From: Nitrobacter sp. 62-23
Lineage (GTDB): Bacteria > Pseudomonadota > Alphaproteobacteria > Rhizobiales > Xanthobacteraceae
Length of the DNA: 47,481 nt
Assembly: GCF_001897285.1 (NCBI RefSeq)
Contig: NZ_MKSM01000083.1
Span: 1-47,481 of the forward strand
Direction: 5' to 3'
In this document: positions 33,476-42,597 of the stretch, in pieces
Layout: the number at the start of each line of letters is the position of its first letter
How positions within the stretch are numbered: the first letter of the stretch is position 1
The notes under the pieces: generated by a model
Told to the model about the DNA's origin: nothing
Databases searched by the model: none
Seen by the model: the letters and a program-made list of their open reading frames with translations, nothing else
Position numbers and translations under genes: made by a program

Positions 33476-34240
33476 ATGACCGGACATGTCATAGTCGCCG
33501 ACGACAACGCCGTCCGGATTATTTCCATGCGCCGTCCGGAGAAGAAGAACGCGATCACCCGCGAGATGTATCGCACGATGAGCAAGGCGATCAATGCTGC
33601 GCAAAACAACCCGGCGATCCGCTGCATCCTCATCACCGGCGGCTCGGGCGTGTTCACGGCGGGCAACGACCTCGACGACTTCCCAAAGGACAGCGCATCC
33701 GGCAGCAGCGGCGGGCCCCGCGCGTCCGACGCCGTCACATTCCTTCACGCGCTGGCGCACAATACAAAATCGCTGATCGCAGCGGTGGAAGGCCTCGCCA
33801 TCGGCATCGGCGCCACCATGCTGTTCCATTGCGACCACGTCATCGCCGGCAGCACGGCGACGTTCTCGACGCCCTTCATCCACCTCGGCCTGGTGCCGGA
33901 AGGCGGGTCCAGCCTGCTGGCGCCGCGGACCATGGGATATCAGCGCGCCTTCGCCATGCTGGTGCTGGGCCGCGCGCTCGGCGCGGAGGAGGCCCGCGAA
34001 GCGGGTTTCGTCACCACCGTGGTCGTGCCGGGCGAGGCCGAAGCCGAAGCTAAAAAAGTCGCCCGCGAGATCTGCGCGCTGCCCGTGGAAGCCGTCGCCA
34101 TTTCGCGCAAACTTCTGAAGCCGCCGCCGGAGGAACTGACACGCAGGATCGATCAGGAAGCCTGCCTGTTCGCCGAGCGGCTGCGTTCGGAGGAAGCGAT
34201 CGCCGCGTTTCAGGCGTTTTTCGCGCGCAAAAAGGAATGA
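33476..34240 (+). CDS. enoyl-CoA hydratase/isomerase
   Basis: Crotonase-fold protein of 254 residues. The first oxyanion-hole segment is RRPEKKNAITREMY with ITGGSGVFTAGNDLDDF; the second is EGLAIGIGATMLFHCDHVIA. HLGLVPEGGSSLLAPRTMG has Glu at the position used by delta3-delta2-enoyl-CoA isomerases, so an isomerase role is as likely as hydration. It follows the acyl-CoA dehydrogenase after 131 nt that contain a palindromic repeat; the two probably act in fatty or aromatic acid beta-oxidation. Confidence 0.92.
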   Translation: MTGHVIVADDNAVRIISMRRPEKKNAITREMYRTMSKAINAAQNNPAIRCILITGGSGVFTAGNDLDDFPKDSASGSSGGPRASDAVTFLHALAHNTKSLIAAVEGLAIGIGATMLFHCDHVIAGSTATFSTPFIHLGLVPEGGSSLLAPRTMGYQRAFAMLVLGRALGAEEAREAGFVTTVVVPGEAEAEAKKVAREICALPVEAVAISRKLLKPPPEELTRRIDQEACLFAERLRSEEAIAAFQAFFARKKE

Positions 34241-34398
34241 CAGCCAAGTCCGTGGGACCGCCCGACACCTCCCGTGATCCGCCGAAGTGGATCTCGCCGG
34301 CGGCATCAGGACCGCGATACCTTTCGGAACCTGGCATAACCCGGTAGATTGATCCTTCGCTGTCGCGCGCGATGCTCGCGCGGCGGTCAGGATATAGC

Positions 34399-35328
34399 AT
34401 GACAACGCTCGTTCTCACCCATCCCGCCAGTCTCGATCATCTGACGCCGCCCGGCCATCCGGAGCGGCCGGATCGGATTCGCGCCATCGACAAGGTGCTG
34501 ACCGAGGATCGTTTCAAGGGTCTGGCGCGCGGCGAGGCGCCGAAAGGATCGCTGGATTCGGTCGCGCTCTGTCATAGCGAGCACTATATTGCCGAACTCC
34601 GGCATAGGTCGCCAACGGATGGGCTAGTCTATCTCGACGGCGACACCTCGATGTCGCCCGGGACATGGGAAGCCGTCATGCGTGGCGTTGGCGGCGCGAT
34701 CGCGGCGACCGAGGCGGTCATCGCCGGCCGCGCCAGCAACGCGTTCGTCGCCACGCGCCCGCCCGGACATCATGCCGAGGCCGGCCGGGCCATGGGCTTC
34801 TGCTTTTTCGACCAGGCGGCGATCGCGGCGCGTCATGCCCAGCGCAAGCACGGTATCGACCGCGTGGCCGTGGTCGACTTCGATGTCCATCACGGCAATG
34901 GCACACAGGACATCTTCTGGGCCGATCGAACGGTGATGTATTGCTCGACCCATCAGATGCCGCTGTTTCCCTACAGCGGCGCGACCGACGAACGCGGCGA
35001 TCACGACACCGTCGTCAATGCGCCGCTGGCAGCGGGCGATGGCGGGATCAAATTCCGTTCCGCGTTCGAGAACCTGATCCTGCCGCGCGTTCGGACTTTC
35101 GCGCCCGAACTTCTCATCATTTCCGCCGGCTTCGACGCCCACAGGCGCGATCCACTGGCAAGTCTCAATCTGGAGGCGAGCGATTTCGGATGGGTGACGC
35201 GCAAATTGATGGATATCGCCGATTCGACCGCGGACGGCCGAATTGTCTCGGTGCTCGAGGGCGGCTATGATCTTCAAGGCTTGCGGGAATCGGTGGCCGC
35301 GCACGTCGCCGCATTGATGGGTGCGTGA
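34399..35328 (+). CDS. histone-deacetylase-family (acetylpolyamine amidohydrolase-like) protein
   Basis: Zn-dependent deacetylase fold of 309 residues from ATG 34399 (MTTLVLTHPASLDHLTPPGH); a longer frame from 34372 lacks support. Motifs: RPPGHHAEAGRAMGFCFFDQ with the catalytic His pair, VAVVDFDVHHGNGTQDIFW with Zn ligands Asp and His, and IISAGFDAHRRDPLA with the third ligand Asp. SVLEGGYDLQGLRESV is the C-terminal signature. Bacterial members act on acetylated polyamines, small molecules or proteins; the substrate here is unknown. xseB follows after 66 nt, possibly in one transcript. Confidence 0.92.
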   Translation: MTTLVLTHPASLDHLTPPGHPERPDRIRAIDKVLTEDRFKGLARGEAPKGSLDSVALCHSEHYIAELRHRSPTDGLVYLDGDTSMSPGTWEAVMRGVGGAIAATEAVIAGRASNAFVATRPPGHHAEAGRAMGFCFFDQAAIAARHAQRKHGIDRVAVVDFDVHHGNGTQDIFWADRTVMYCSTHQMPLFPYSGATDERGDHDTVVNAPLAAGDGGIKFRSAFENLILPRVRTFAPELLIISAGFDAHRRDPLASLNLEASDFGWVTRKLMDIADSTADGRIVSVLEGGYDLQGLRESVAAHVAALMGA

Positions 35329-35394
35329 CATTCTGCCGCGCTAAGGCCGAAACGCTCCCATAACCTGCAAGCAATCGATTCCGGAAAACATCAG

Positions 35395-35658
35395 ATGGCC
35401 GAAAATACCCTCGCCAACACACTTGCCGACGTGAAGAGGCTGTCCTTCGAGCATGCCATCGCGGAGCTTGAATCCATCGTCAAGCGCCTGGAGGACGGCA
35501 AGGTCCCGCTCGAGGAATCGGTCGTGATCTATGAACGCGGCGAAGCGCTGAAGCGACGTTGCGAGGAACTGCTTCGGCAGGCCGAAGCGCGGGTGGAGAA
35601 AATCACCACGGACGCGTCCGGCCGCCCGACGGGGACGGAACCGCTGGATGTGCAGTAG
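35395..35658 (+). CDS. xseB: exodeoxyribonuclease VII small subunit
   Basis: The protein has 87 residues. [20 protein letters not shown] followed by [20 protein letters not shown] and [15 protein letters not shown] is the full XseB signature (two-helix hairpin binding XseA). With XseA it degrades single-stranded DNA into short oligonucleotides. The large subunit gene is not in the window. Its place between an HDAC-family gene and dxs is, from memory, conserved in related alphaproteobacteria. Confidence 0.95.
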   Translation: MAENTLANTLADVKRLSFEHAIAELESIVKRLEDGKVPLEESVVIYERGEALKRRCEELLRQAEARVEKITTDASGRPTGTEPLDVQ

Positions 35659-36180
35659 AAAACTCCACGCCGGAATGTTCCATCGACGGAGGCCGATCCG
35701 GAACCCGTGAGGGCCCAAGGCTTTAATTCAAATTAAGTATCCTTGAACTAATTATCCTTGATTATTGTGCAGTCGCGGTTCCGCAGGGCTGCAACTTCAG
35801 CCCGTTGGTGGCGTTAGCTTTCCACTTTCCGGCAGGCCGGGTTGCGACATTGAACCTTCGGCAGGGCCAGCCCAACCCAAAGGCTGCCCGTTGGCTTTGG
35901 CCGCAGGTTTGGTGTAATGCTTTTTGAACTGCGCGCTGCCGAACCTGCTCCGCGACCGGCGCTGAAGCGGGTAAGTGCCTTAAGCAGCTCACAAAAACGA
36001 TTTGGATCGGTGATACGATATAAAGAGTGACGTCTACTACAGTTCTCGGCCGGAGCGTCAGCCAAACTTCAAGCATGTCAGCGCCTGAAGTTTCGCGACC
36101 CTGGGGACGTCTGTTGCGCGACGGCGCCGCTGTCCTATCTCCGTCTGAGGCTCCCGGACATACAAAATTGGAATGCCGCA
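35659..36180. other. xseB-dxs intergenic region
   Basis: 522 nt with no gene I can support. 35722-35763 is a short AT-rich tract. Minus frames over 35762-36076 show pieces that could be protein remnants (KANGQPLGWAGPAEG or PNLRPKPTGSLWVG in different frames), but no family is recognisable. The dxs promoter should be near the 36180 end. Confidence 0.45.
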
Positions 36181-38106
36181 GTGACTGATTTCAGTAAGAC
36201 CCCGCTTCTGGATACCATCCGCACCCCCGCCGACTTGCGCAAGCTCAAGTTGGAGCAGATCCGGCAGGTCGCGGACGAGTTGCGCCAGGAGACCATCGAC
36301 GCGGTGTCGGTGACGGGAGGACATTTCGGCGCGGGCCTCGGGGTGGTCGAACTGACCACCGCAATCCACTACACCTTCGATACTCCGCGCGATCGGCTGA
36401 TCTGGGACGTCGGCCATCAGGCCTATCCTCACAAGATCCTGACCGGCCGCCGCGACCGAATCCGCACGCTGCGTACCGGCGGCGGGTTGTCCGGATTCAC
36501 CAAGCGCACGGAGAGCGACTACGATCCGTTCGGCGCCGCGCACTCCTCGACATCGATCTCGGCCAGCCTCGGCATGGCGGTGGCGCGCGACCTCTCCGGC
36601 GGCAAGAACAACGTCATCGCCGTGATCGGCGACGGCGCGATGTCGGCGGGCATGGCGTACGAGGCGATGAACAACGCCGGCGCGATGAATTCGCGGCTGA
36701 TCGTTATTCTGAACGACAACGACATGTCGATCGCGCCGCCGGTCGGGGCGATGTCGGCCTATCTGTCGCGGCTCTACTCGGGCAAGACCTACCGCTCACT
36801 GCGCGAAGCCGCCAAACAGCTCGGCAAACACCTGCCGAAAATGATCGCCGACCGCGCCGAGCGCGTCGAGGAATATTCGCGCGGCTTCATGGTCAACAGC
36901 GGCACACTTTTCGAAGAGCTCGGCTTCTACTACGTCGGTCCGATCGACGGCCACAACCTCGACCACCTGCTGCCGGTGCTGAAGAACGTCCGCGACATGG
37001 AGAACGGCCCGATCCTGGTTCACGTGGTCACGCAAAAGGGCAAGGGCTATCCACCCGCCGAGGCCGCAGCCGACAAGTATCACGCGGTGGTCAAGTTCGA
37101 CATTTCCACCGGCGCGCAATCCAAATCCAAGCCGAACGCTCCCGCCTATCAGAATGTGTTCGGCCAAAGCCTCGTCAAGGAGGCCGAAAAGGACGACAAG
37201 ATCGTCGCCATCACCGCGGCGATGCCGTCGGGCACTGGCGTCGACATCTTCAACAAGGCGTTCCCGAAGCGCACCTTCGATGTCGGCATCGCCGAGCAGC
37301 ACGCGGTGACCTTCGCCGCTGGCCTCGCCACCGAGGGCTACAAGCCGTTCTGCGCGATCTATTCGACCTTCCTGCAACGCGGCTACGATCAGGTGGTGCA
37401 CGACGTGGCGATCCAGTCGCTGCCGGTGCGCTTCGCCATCGATCGCGCCGGCCTCGTCGGCGCCGACGGCGCGACGCATGCCGGGTCGTTCGACAACGCC
37501 TATCTCGGCTGCCTGCCGAACTTCGTCATCATGGCCGCCGCCGATGAGGCCGAGCTGGTGCACATGGTCGCGACACAGGTCGCGATCAACGATCGCCCGA
37601 GCGCGGTGCGCTATCCGCGCGGCGAAGGCCGCGGCGTCGAGATGCCCGAGGTCGGCGTCCCGCTTCCGATCGGCAAGGGCCGCGTCATTCGCCAGGGCAA
37701 CAAGGTCGCGCTTTTGTCGTTCGGCACCCGCCTCGCCGAGTGCGAGAAAGCGGCAGACGAGCTTGCCGCGCACGGCCTCTCCACGACCATCGCCGACGCG
37801 CGTTTCATGAAGCCGCTCGACGTCGATCTGGTGATGAAGCTCGCGCGCGACCACGAGGTGCTGATCACCATTGAGGAAGGCTCGATCGGCGGCTTCGGCT
37901 CGCATGTCATGCAGACGCTGTCGGACAACGGCATGCTCGATGGCGGGTTGCGGATGCGCGCGATGATCCTGCCGGACGAGTTTCTCGATCACGACACGCC
38001 GGCGGCGATGTACGCCGTCGCCGGGCTCGATGCCAAGGGGATCGTCGCCAAGGTGTTCGAGGCGCTCGGCAAGGACGTCAACACCGAGACCGTCAAGCTG
38101 GCGTGA
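36181..38106 (+). CDS. dxs: 1-deoxy-D-xylulose-5-phosphate synthase
   Basis: Thiamine-diphosphate enzyme that condenses pyruvate and glyceraldehyde-3-phosphate, the entry and usual control step of the MEP isoprenoid pathway. It has 641 residues, normal length. [20 protein letters not shown] and [16 protein letters not shown] at the N-terminus, the TPP/Mg motif [18 protein letters not shown] followed by [20 protein letters not shown], and [17 protein letters not shown] plus [14 protein letters not shown] in the transketolase domain are all present. GTG start at 36181 with GGAA 7 nt upstream gives the usual N-terminus. tlyA follows after 68 nt. Confidence 0.98.
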   Translation: MTDFSKTPLLDTIRTPADLRKLKLEQIRQVADELRQETIDAVSVTGGHFGAGLGVVELTTAIHYTFDTPRDRLIWDVGHQAYPHKILTGRRDRIRTLRTGGGLSGFTKRTESDYDPFGAAHSSTSISASLGMAVARDLSGGKNNVIAVIGDGAMSAGMAYEAMNNAGAMNSRLIVILNDNDMSIAPPVGAMSAYLSRLYSGKTYRSLREAAKQLGKHLPKMIADRAERVEEYSRGFMVNSGTLFEELGFYYVGPIDGHNLDHLLPVLKNVRDMENGPILVHVVTQKGKGYPPAEAAADKYHAVVKFDISTGAQSKSKPNAPAYQNVFGQSLVKEAEKDDKIVAITAAMPSGTGVDIFNKAFPKRTFDVGIAEQHAVTFAAGLATEGYKPFCAIYSTFLQRGYDQVVHDVAIQSLPVRFAIDRAGLVGADGATHAGSFDNAYLGCLPNFVIMAAADEAELVHMVATQVAINDRPSAVRYPRGEGRGVEMPEVGVPLPIGKGRVIRQGNKVALLSFGTRLAECEKAADELAAHGLSTTIADARFMKPLDVDLVMKLARDHEVLITIEEGSIGGFGSHVMQTLSDNGMLDGGLRMRAMILPDEFLDHDTPAAMYAVAGLDAKGIVAKVFEALGKDVNTETVKLA

Positions 38107-38174
38107 TCCAATCGGGACTCTTGGCCCGCCTTGCCTTTGGCCAACTTGGAGCCGGATGTGGCTAGGGGCTGATA

Positions 38175-38930
38175 ATGGCGAAGCGCGAGAGCACCATGTC
38201 CCCTCCTCGCAAGCGCGCCGACGTGTTGCTGGTCGAGCGCGGCCTGTTCGAGAGCCGGGCGCGGGCACAGGCTGCGATCGAGGCCGGACTCGTGACCGCC
38301 AACGGCAAGGCGGTGAGCAAAGTCTCCGAGACCATCCCGGAGAGCGCCACGCTCGAGGCACATCCTGCGCACCCCTACGTGTCGCGCGGCGGCGTCAAGC
38401 TCGCCGGCGCGCTGGAGCGCTATCCGATCGAGATCGAAAACCATGTCTGCCTCGATGTCGGCGCCTCGACCGGCGGCTTCACTGAGGTACTGCTCGCGAA
38501 CGGCGCGAGCCTGGTCTTCGCCGTCGACGTCGGACACGATCAACTGCATCCAAGCCTGCGCGACCATCCGCGCGTGGTGTCTATGGAATCCACCGACATC
38601 CGCTCTTTCGAGGGCAAGCGTCTGCCGCAGCGGCCGGACGTGGTGGTGATGGATGCGAGCTTCATTTCGTTGAAGGCCATTCTTCCGGTCGCGTTATCGC
38701 TGGCGGCCGCGCCGATGCATCTCCTCGCGCTGATCAAGCCGCAATTCGAGGCGCCGCGCGCCGCGATCAAGAAAGGCATCGTGCGCGACGCGGCGGTGCA
38801 TCGCGCGGTGTGCGACGACATCGCGGCCTTTGCGGCAACGCTCGGATGCACCGACATCGATGTCTTTCCGTCGCCGATCGCCGGCGGCGACGGCAACGCC
38901 GAATTCTTCCTCGGTGCGCGCCGTGGCTAG
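38175..38930 (+). CDS. tlyA: TlyA-family rRNA 2'-O-methyltransferase
   Basis: The protein has 251 residues. An S4 RNA-binding domain is at the N-terminus (RADVLLVERGLFESRARAQA, AIEAGLVTANGKAV). The FtsJ/RrmJ-type SAM methyltransferase domain follows: CLDVGASTGGFTEVLLANGA (motif I), VFAVDVGHDQLHPSLRDHP, DVVVMDASFISLKAILPVAL and LLALIKPQFEAPRAAIKKGI. Known TlyA enzymes methylate ribose in 16S and/or 23S rRNA and affect capreomycin sensitivity; which sites this one uses is unknown. The TAG stop coincides with the target TA of an IS630 insertion, so the coding sequence remains intact. Confidence 0.94.
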   Translation: MAKRESTMSPPRKRADVLLVERGLFESRARAQAAIEAGLVTANGKAVSKVSETIPESATLEAHPAHPYVSRGGVKLAGALERYPIEIENHVCLDVGASTGGFTEVLLANGASLVFAVDVGHDQLHPSLRDHPRVVSMESTDIRSFEGKRLPQRPDVVVMDASFISLKAILPVALSLAAAPMHLLALIKPQFEAPRAAIKKGIVRDAAVHRAVCDDIAAFAATLGCTDIDVFPSPIAGGDGNAEFFLGARRG

Positions 38931-39983
38931 AGCGGGATGGGTTTATTTTGAATTGATTGAGATTCCCAAATCAGAATGCATCTGATTCAACATGCTGACT
39001 GGGAAGGAGGCCAGCATGGATGGGACAAGCCTATTCGAACGACCTTCGTGAGCGGGTAGTGCGTGCTGTCGTTAAAGGTGGCCTGTCGCGGCACCAGGCT
39101 GCGGCCCAGTTTGGGGTGGGCATCAGCACGGCGATCAACTGGGTACAACGCTTCCACGAGACCGGCAGCGTCGCGCCAAGCCAGATCGGCGGCTACAGGC
39201 CAAAGAAGATTGCGGGGCCGCACCGCGAATGGCTGCTGCAACGGTGCCGAAAGGACTTTACCGTGCGCGGGCTGGTGGCCGAACTTGCCGAGCGTGGCCT
39301 TAAGGTCGATTACCGCACGATGTGGGAGTTCGTTCACGCTGAGAAGCTCAGTTACAAAAAAAGACGCTGATTGCCGCAGAGCAGGATCGTCCCGATGTCG
39401 CCCGTCGGCGAGCGCAATGGACCAGGTATCGAGATCGGATTGATCCCACTCGGCTGGTGTTCATCGATGAGACCTGGACCAAAACCAATATGGCGCCGCT
39501 GCGGGGCTGGGCGCCGCGCGGTCAACGCATCAAAGCCAAGGTGCCGCATGGCCGCTGGCAGACCATGACCTTTATGGCCGCTCTGCGCCACGATCGCATC
39601 ACCGCGCCGCGCCGTGGTTCATCGAGGGGCCGATCAACGGCGAAGCCTTTCTTCTCTACATCGAGAAGGTTCTGGTCCCGACCCTGCGGCACGGCGACAT
39701 CGTCATCATGGACAACCTCGGCTCGCACAAGGCCAGCGCCGTGCGTCGCGTCATCCGTGCCGCCGGTGCCCGGCTCTTCTACCTGCCGAAATACTCGCCT
39801 GATCTGAACCCGATCGAGCAATTCTTTGCCAAGTTCAAACACTGGCTACGCAAAGCCGCCCAGCGAACCACCGAGGCCGTCTACAATGCTATCGCTCCGA
39901 TCCTCGAAACCGTTGCACCGGCTGAATGCGCCAACTACTTCGTCAATGCAGGATACAACCAAATCTAAACTCATCATGCTCTA
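38928..39983 (+). mobile_element. IS630-family insertion sequence, about 1.05 kb
   Basis: Ends are TAGAGCGGGATGGGTTTA (38928-38945) and TAAACTCATCATGCTCTA (39966-39983), which match as inverted repeats at 15 of 18 positions. Both outer dinucleotides are TA, the target that IS630 elements duplicate. Removing one TA and the element restores GGC-TAG-CGCATGATG, so the tlyA stop TAG existed before insertion and was kept. The transposase frame inside is interrupted (see separate entry), and its stop TAA is part of the right repeat. Confidence 0.85.
39020..39968 (+). pseudogene. IS630 transposase, two frame changes, probably inactive
   Basis: Part one (39020-39370) has the HTH region MGQAYSNDLRERVVRAVVKG and GISTAINWVQRFHETGSVAP. 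It ends at a TGA just after an A7 run (39356-39362), where a -1 shift would join LIAAEQDRPDVARRRAQW, LVFIDETWTKTNMAPLRGW and WQTMTFMAALRHDRITAP. Programmed -1 slippage on such runs is plausible in IS630. A second break at about 39606-39614 is an apparent 5-nt duplication (CGCCG), after which the -1 frame WFIEGPINGEAFLLYIEKVL, IVIMDNLGSHKASAVRR and YSPDLNPIEQFFAKFKHWLR runs to TAA 39968. The DDE residues lie in both halves, so the second break should kill the protein. GGAAGGAGG precedes the first ATG. Confidence 0.85.
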
Positions 39984-39990
39984 GCGCATG

Positions 39991-40022
39991 ATGATTTTTG
40001 ATCGAGATCGGTCAAAAATCAT
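39991..40022. repeat. strong hairpin, intergenic repeat
   Basis: ATGATTTTTGAtC (39991-40003) and GGTCAAAAATCAT (40010-40022) pair over 11-12 bases. This TGATTTTTGATC...GTCAAAAATCATC unit is another palindrome I recall from Bradyrhizobiaceae intergenic DNA. It follows the original 3' end of tlyA and may have been its transcription terminator before IS630 arrived. Confidence 0.6.
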
Positions 40023-40049
40023 CGACGTGGTCGATTCAATGTCTTGAGA

Positions 40050-40095
40050 AGCGGGATGCGGGCGGAAAACCGCACCGCAGTTTTCTCGTCCCGCT
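40050..40095 (-). terminator. hairpin after the TonB receptor gene
   Basis: AGCGGGA (40050-40056) pairs with TCCCGCT (40089-40095), and GGAAAAC (40064-40070) with GTTTTC (40080-40085). It begins at the base next to the receptor's stop codon on the minus strand. No long T-run follows, so it may act as a 3' stabiliser or weak terminator; it also belongs to the palindromic repeat family around it. Confidence 0.5.
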
Positions 40096-42207
40096 CTAGA
40101 AGGTGGCCTTCGCCTTGAGATAGAACGTGCGTCCCGGCTGCGGCAGACCCCAGGCCAGTTCGTAGTTCTGGTCGAACAGGTTCTTGACGCCGCCCGCCAG
40201 CTCGACGTTCTCCATCAGCATATAGCTGACGTTGACGTTGGCGAGCGTATAAGCTCCGGTGCGGATATAGGGGGCGGGAAAGGCGTTATACACCACTCCG
40301 CTCCCGGAGGTGTTGACCTCGCTCCAGCGGTCGCTGGCGATCTCCAGGCTCGGCGTGACGGTAAGCAGATCGATCGGCCGCCACGATGCATAAAGGAACG
40401 CCTTGTGTGTCGGCACGCCACCCGGCTTGAACCCGGGAACGGACACGTCACTGACGTCACGCTCGATGAAAGTATAGTTGCCGCCGACCGTAAGCTGCGG
40501 CGAAAGCTGCGCGTCCAGTGACATCTCGAAGCCGTAGAACTCGCCTTTGTTGATGTTGCGCGTCTGTGACTGCGTCGAACTGACACGAACCGCCTGGATC
40601 AGATCGCGCACGTCACTATAGAAGATCGCAGCCGAGCCCTTCAGGTTGGGAGCGATGCGACCCTTCCAGCCCAGTTCGTAGTTGGTGGCGCGCTCGGGGC
40701 CGAGGTTGGGGTTGGGAATCGCGGTACCGAACCGCTGGCTGTAAAGCTCGAAGATGGTCGGAAAGCGCGCGCGGTCGGATACGCTGAAATGAACCTCCGC
40801 GGTGTCGCTGTAACGCCAGATTGCCGCCGTCTGCCAGTTGAAGGAATTGGCGCCCCCTTTGGGGTATTCGTAAATCCCGCGAGCACTGTTGTATTCCTGG
40901 GCCTTGCTGATCCAGTAATCGTCGTAGCTGATGCCACCGACCAGATCGAAGTCCGGCCTGACGTGGAACGTGTTTTCCAATGCGAGCGAATACGTCGTCT
41001 GCGCCTGATTCTGCTTCGGCTCGACAAAGCCTCCAGAGGGTAGCGTCGGCTGGTTGTGATTCCATTCGGTGTGGGAATCCTCACGGTAATGAAACGCCGC
41101 CTTCAGCGTGTTCATCGGGATCAGTTCGGTGCCGGCCTCGACCGAGCCGCCGCGCGCGTTGTCGTCATAATAGCTGTTAAAGCCTCGGCCAAGCGCCTGC
41201 TTCGTATAGGTGATGTCGTCGAAGGCCGAGAGCAGGTTGTAGAACGTGTTGTAGTAAAGCTTGGTCTTGACGTAGGAGGCGTCGCCGAGTTGCGTGCTCG
41301 ACATGAACGACAGGTTCTGAATATCCCACGCCGGCCAGAGCCAATAGTTCTGTGGCTGTGGCGGATTGTTGTAAACGTTGAGCGGCGCGCCCTTGGAGCC
41401 GGACTGCTTGATGAAGTTGATGCTATATTCGTCGGTGGCGTTCGGAGTAAAACCAGCCTTGAGGTTGACGCGCCAGTCGCGGCTGTCCGAACCGTCGCGC
41501 CGGCCGCCATCCTGAAGCGAACCACGATAGGAGCCCTGCGCCGGGAAGGGACGGTAGTCGCGCGACAGCGACCAGAAGTCCTGGTCGAGATAGTTGGCGC
41601 TGCCCTGAACGTAGAATTTTTCCTGACGCGAGCCGAGCATCGCGTAGCTGTTCCAGCCCTGGTACGCGCCGCGATTGTCGAATGCGGCGCCGCCGCTGAA
41701 TTCGCCCTCGAACGGCTTCACCGGTTTGCGCGAGACCAGGTTGATGGCGCCGCCCATGCCGCCGGGGCCGTCGAGCACCGAGGCGTAACCCTTCTGGATC
41801 TGAATTTCGGCGATGTCGTTGGTGAGAAAGCGGCTGAAATCGAGCCGGTTGTCGGCGGGCAGATAGACCCGCACGCCGTCGATCATCAGCGGCACCTGCC
41901 AACGGCCGAAACCGCGGACGAAGATGTCGGTCTCGTTGCGCTGGCCATTGGGAGACAATGTACTGACCACGCCGGGCACCAGATTCACCGCCTGGTCGAG
42001 GGTTTGCTTCCCGAACGTCCACATCTCCTCGCGCGTGATCGTCGAACCGCCGACGCCGGTCTGGCCCTGCCCGGCCCCCGAAACATAGATCTCGCCCAGT
42101 TGATAGACCCCGTCACGATCCTGCGCTTCGGCGCCGACCGACATCGCGACAATGGCTACCGATGACAGGAGCACACTCCTGCCCGCAAACCTCGTTGATC
42201 GTCTCAC
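40096..42207 (-). CDS. TonB-dependent outer-membrane receptor
   Basis: The protein has 703 residues. The signal peptide is about 1-28 (RSVLLSSVAIVAMSVGAEAQ). The plug domain spans about 40-170: TITREEMWTFGKQTLDQAVN, LVPGVVSTLSPNGQRNETDI, FVRGFGRWQVPLMIDGVRVY and LDGPGGMGGAINLVSRKP. The rest is a 22-strand barrel with FELYSQRFGTAIPNPNLGPE and GVKNLFDQNYELAWGLPQPG, ending in Phe (YLKAKATF) as barrel proteins do. It imports a siderophore, metal chelate or other scarce ligand with TonB energy. No ABC transporter or TonB gene is beside it to reveal the ligand. The upstream palindromes resemble Mo-boxes, so molybdate or tungstate complexes are a candidate. Confidence 0.93.
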   Translation of the reverse strand: MRRSTRFAGRSVLLSSVAIVAMSVGAEAQDRDGVYQLGEIYVSGAGQGQTGVGGSTITREEMWTFGKQTLDQAVNLVPGVVSTLSPNGQRNETDIFVRGFGRWQVPLMIDGVRVYLPADNRLDFSRFLTNDIAEIQIQKGYASVLDGPGGMGGAINLVSRKPVKPFEGEFSGGAAFDNRGAYQGWNSYAMLGSRQEKFYVQGSANYLDQDFWSLSRDYRPFPAQGSYRGSLQDGGRRDGSDSRDWRVNLKAGFTPNATDEYSINFIKQSGSKGAPLNVYNNPPQPQNYWLWPAWDIQNLSFMSSTQLGDASYVKTKLYYNTFYNLLSAFDDITYTKQALGRGFNSYYDDNARGGSVEAGTELIPMNTLKAAFHYREDSHTEWNHNQPTLPSGGFVEPKQNQAQTTYSLALENTFHVRPDFDLVGGISYDDYWISKAQEYNSARGIYEYPKGGANSFNWQTAAIWRYSDTAEVHFSVSDRARFPTIFELYSQRFGTAIPNPNLGPERATNYELGWKGRIAPNLKGSAAIFYSDVRDLIQAVRVSSTQSQTRNINKGEFYGFEMSLDAQLSPQLTVGGNYTFIERDVSDVSVPGFKPGGVPTHKAFLYASWRPIDLLTVTPSLEIASDRWSEVNTSGSGVVYNAFPAPYIRTGAYTLANVNVSYMLMENVELAGGVKNLFDQNYELAWGLPQPGRTFYLKAKATF

Positions 42208-42232
42208 GCCTGCCCCCTTGCCCCTTACGATT

Positions 42233-42256
42233 CGTTATATTCAACTGAATATATTG
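42233..42256. promoter_or_regulatory. Mo-box-like palindrome 1 before the TonB receptor
   Basis: Contains TATATTCA-AC-TGAATATA (42236-42253), a perfect 8-bp inverted repeat, with CG before it and TG after. It lies about 30 nt upstream of the receptor ATG, in the core promoter or leader, so a repressor bound here would block expression. The CGTTATAT half-site resembles ModE-type Mo-boxes; this is pattern similarity only. Confidence 0.5.
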
Positions 42257-42289
42257 ATATCGAAGAACGCGAGGTTTCGGCATAGGTGA

Positions 42290-42310
42290 CATATTGACGC
42301 ATATATAACG
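42290..42310. promoter_or_regulatory. Mo-box-like site 2
   Basis: CATATTGACGCATATATAACG; on the minus strand it starts with CGTTATAT, the same half-site as site 1, in opposite orientation and about 55 nt away. Two such sites support a real operator region for the receptor gene. The identity of the regulator is inferred. Confidence 0.4.
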
Positions 42311-42420
42311 CAAGGCAATGACCCAGAAATAAAGGTGTCACCCTGCGGATTGACCTGACCGCCGACGCCGCCGCTTCCATGTCCGCGCCGGCCGAAAACC
42401 GGCGGCGTTTGCCGGAAACG

Positions 42421-42436
42421 TTAACCCTTCGCTAAC
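42421..42436. promoter_or_regulatory. CtrA-like box upstream of flhA
   Basis: TTAA-CCCTTCG-CTAAC matches the alphaproteobacterial CtrA consensus TTAA-N7-TTAAC with one mismatch. It lies about 160 nt before the flhA ATG chosen. CtrA control of early flagellar genes is established in several alphaproteobacteria; a matching box precedes fliI at 47462. Confidence 0.55.
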
Positions 42437-42597
42437 CATACACCGGGCAAATTTTGCCGGGCGGAATCCGGGTGACGTGGAGCGTCGCTGGCTGCGCGAA
42501 CGGGAGGAGCCCGTGGACGCCAGCGCGGCACTTCACTTACGCGGCGCAGACGGCTCGGGACGCGCGGACAGCATTCGCGGGGGAAACGGCAACCACA

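Noticed and set aside
36796-38361. A 521-codon minus frame opposite dxs/tlyA
   Set aside because: Antisense shadow without domain features.
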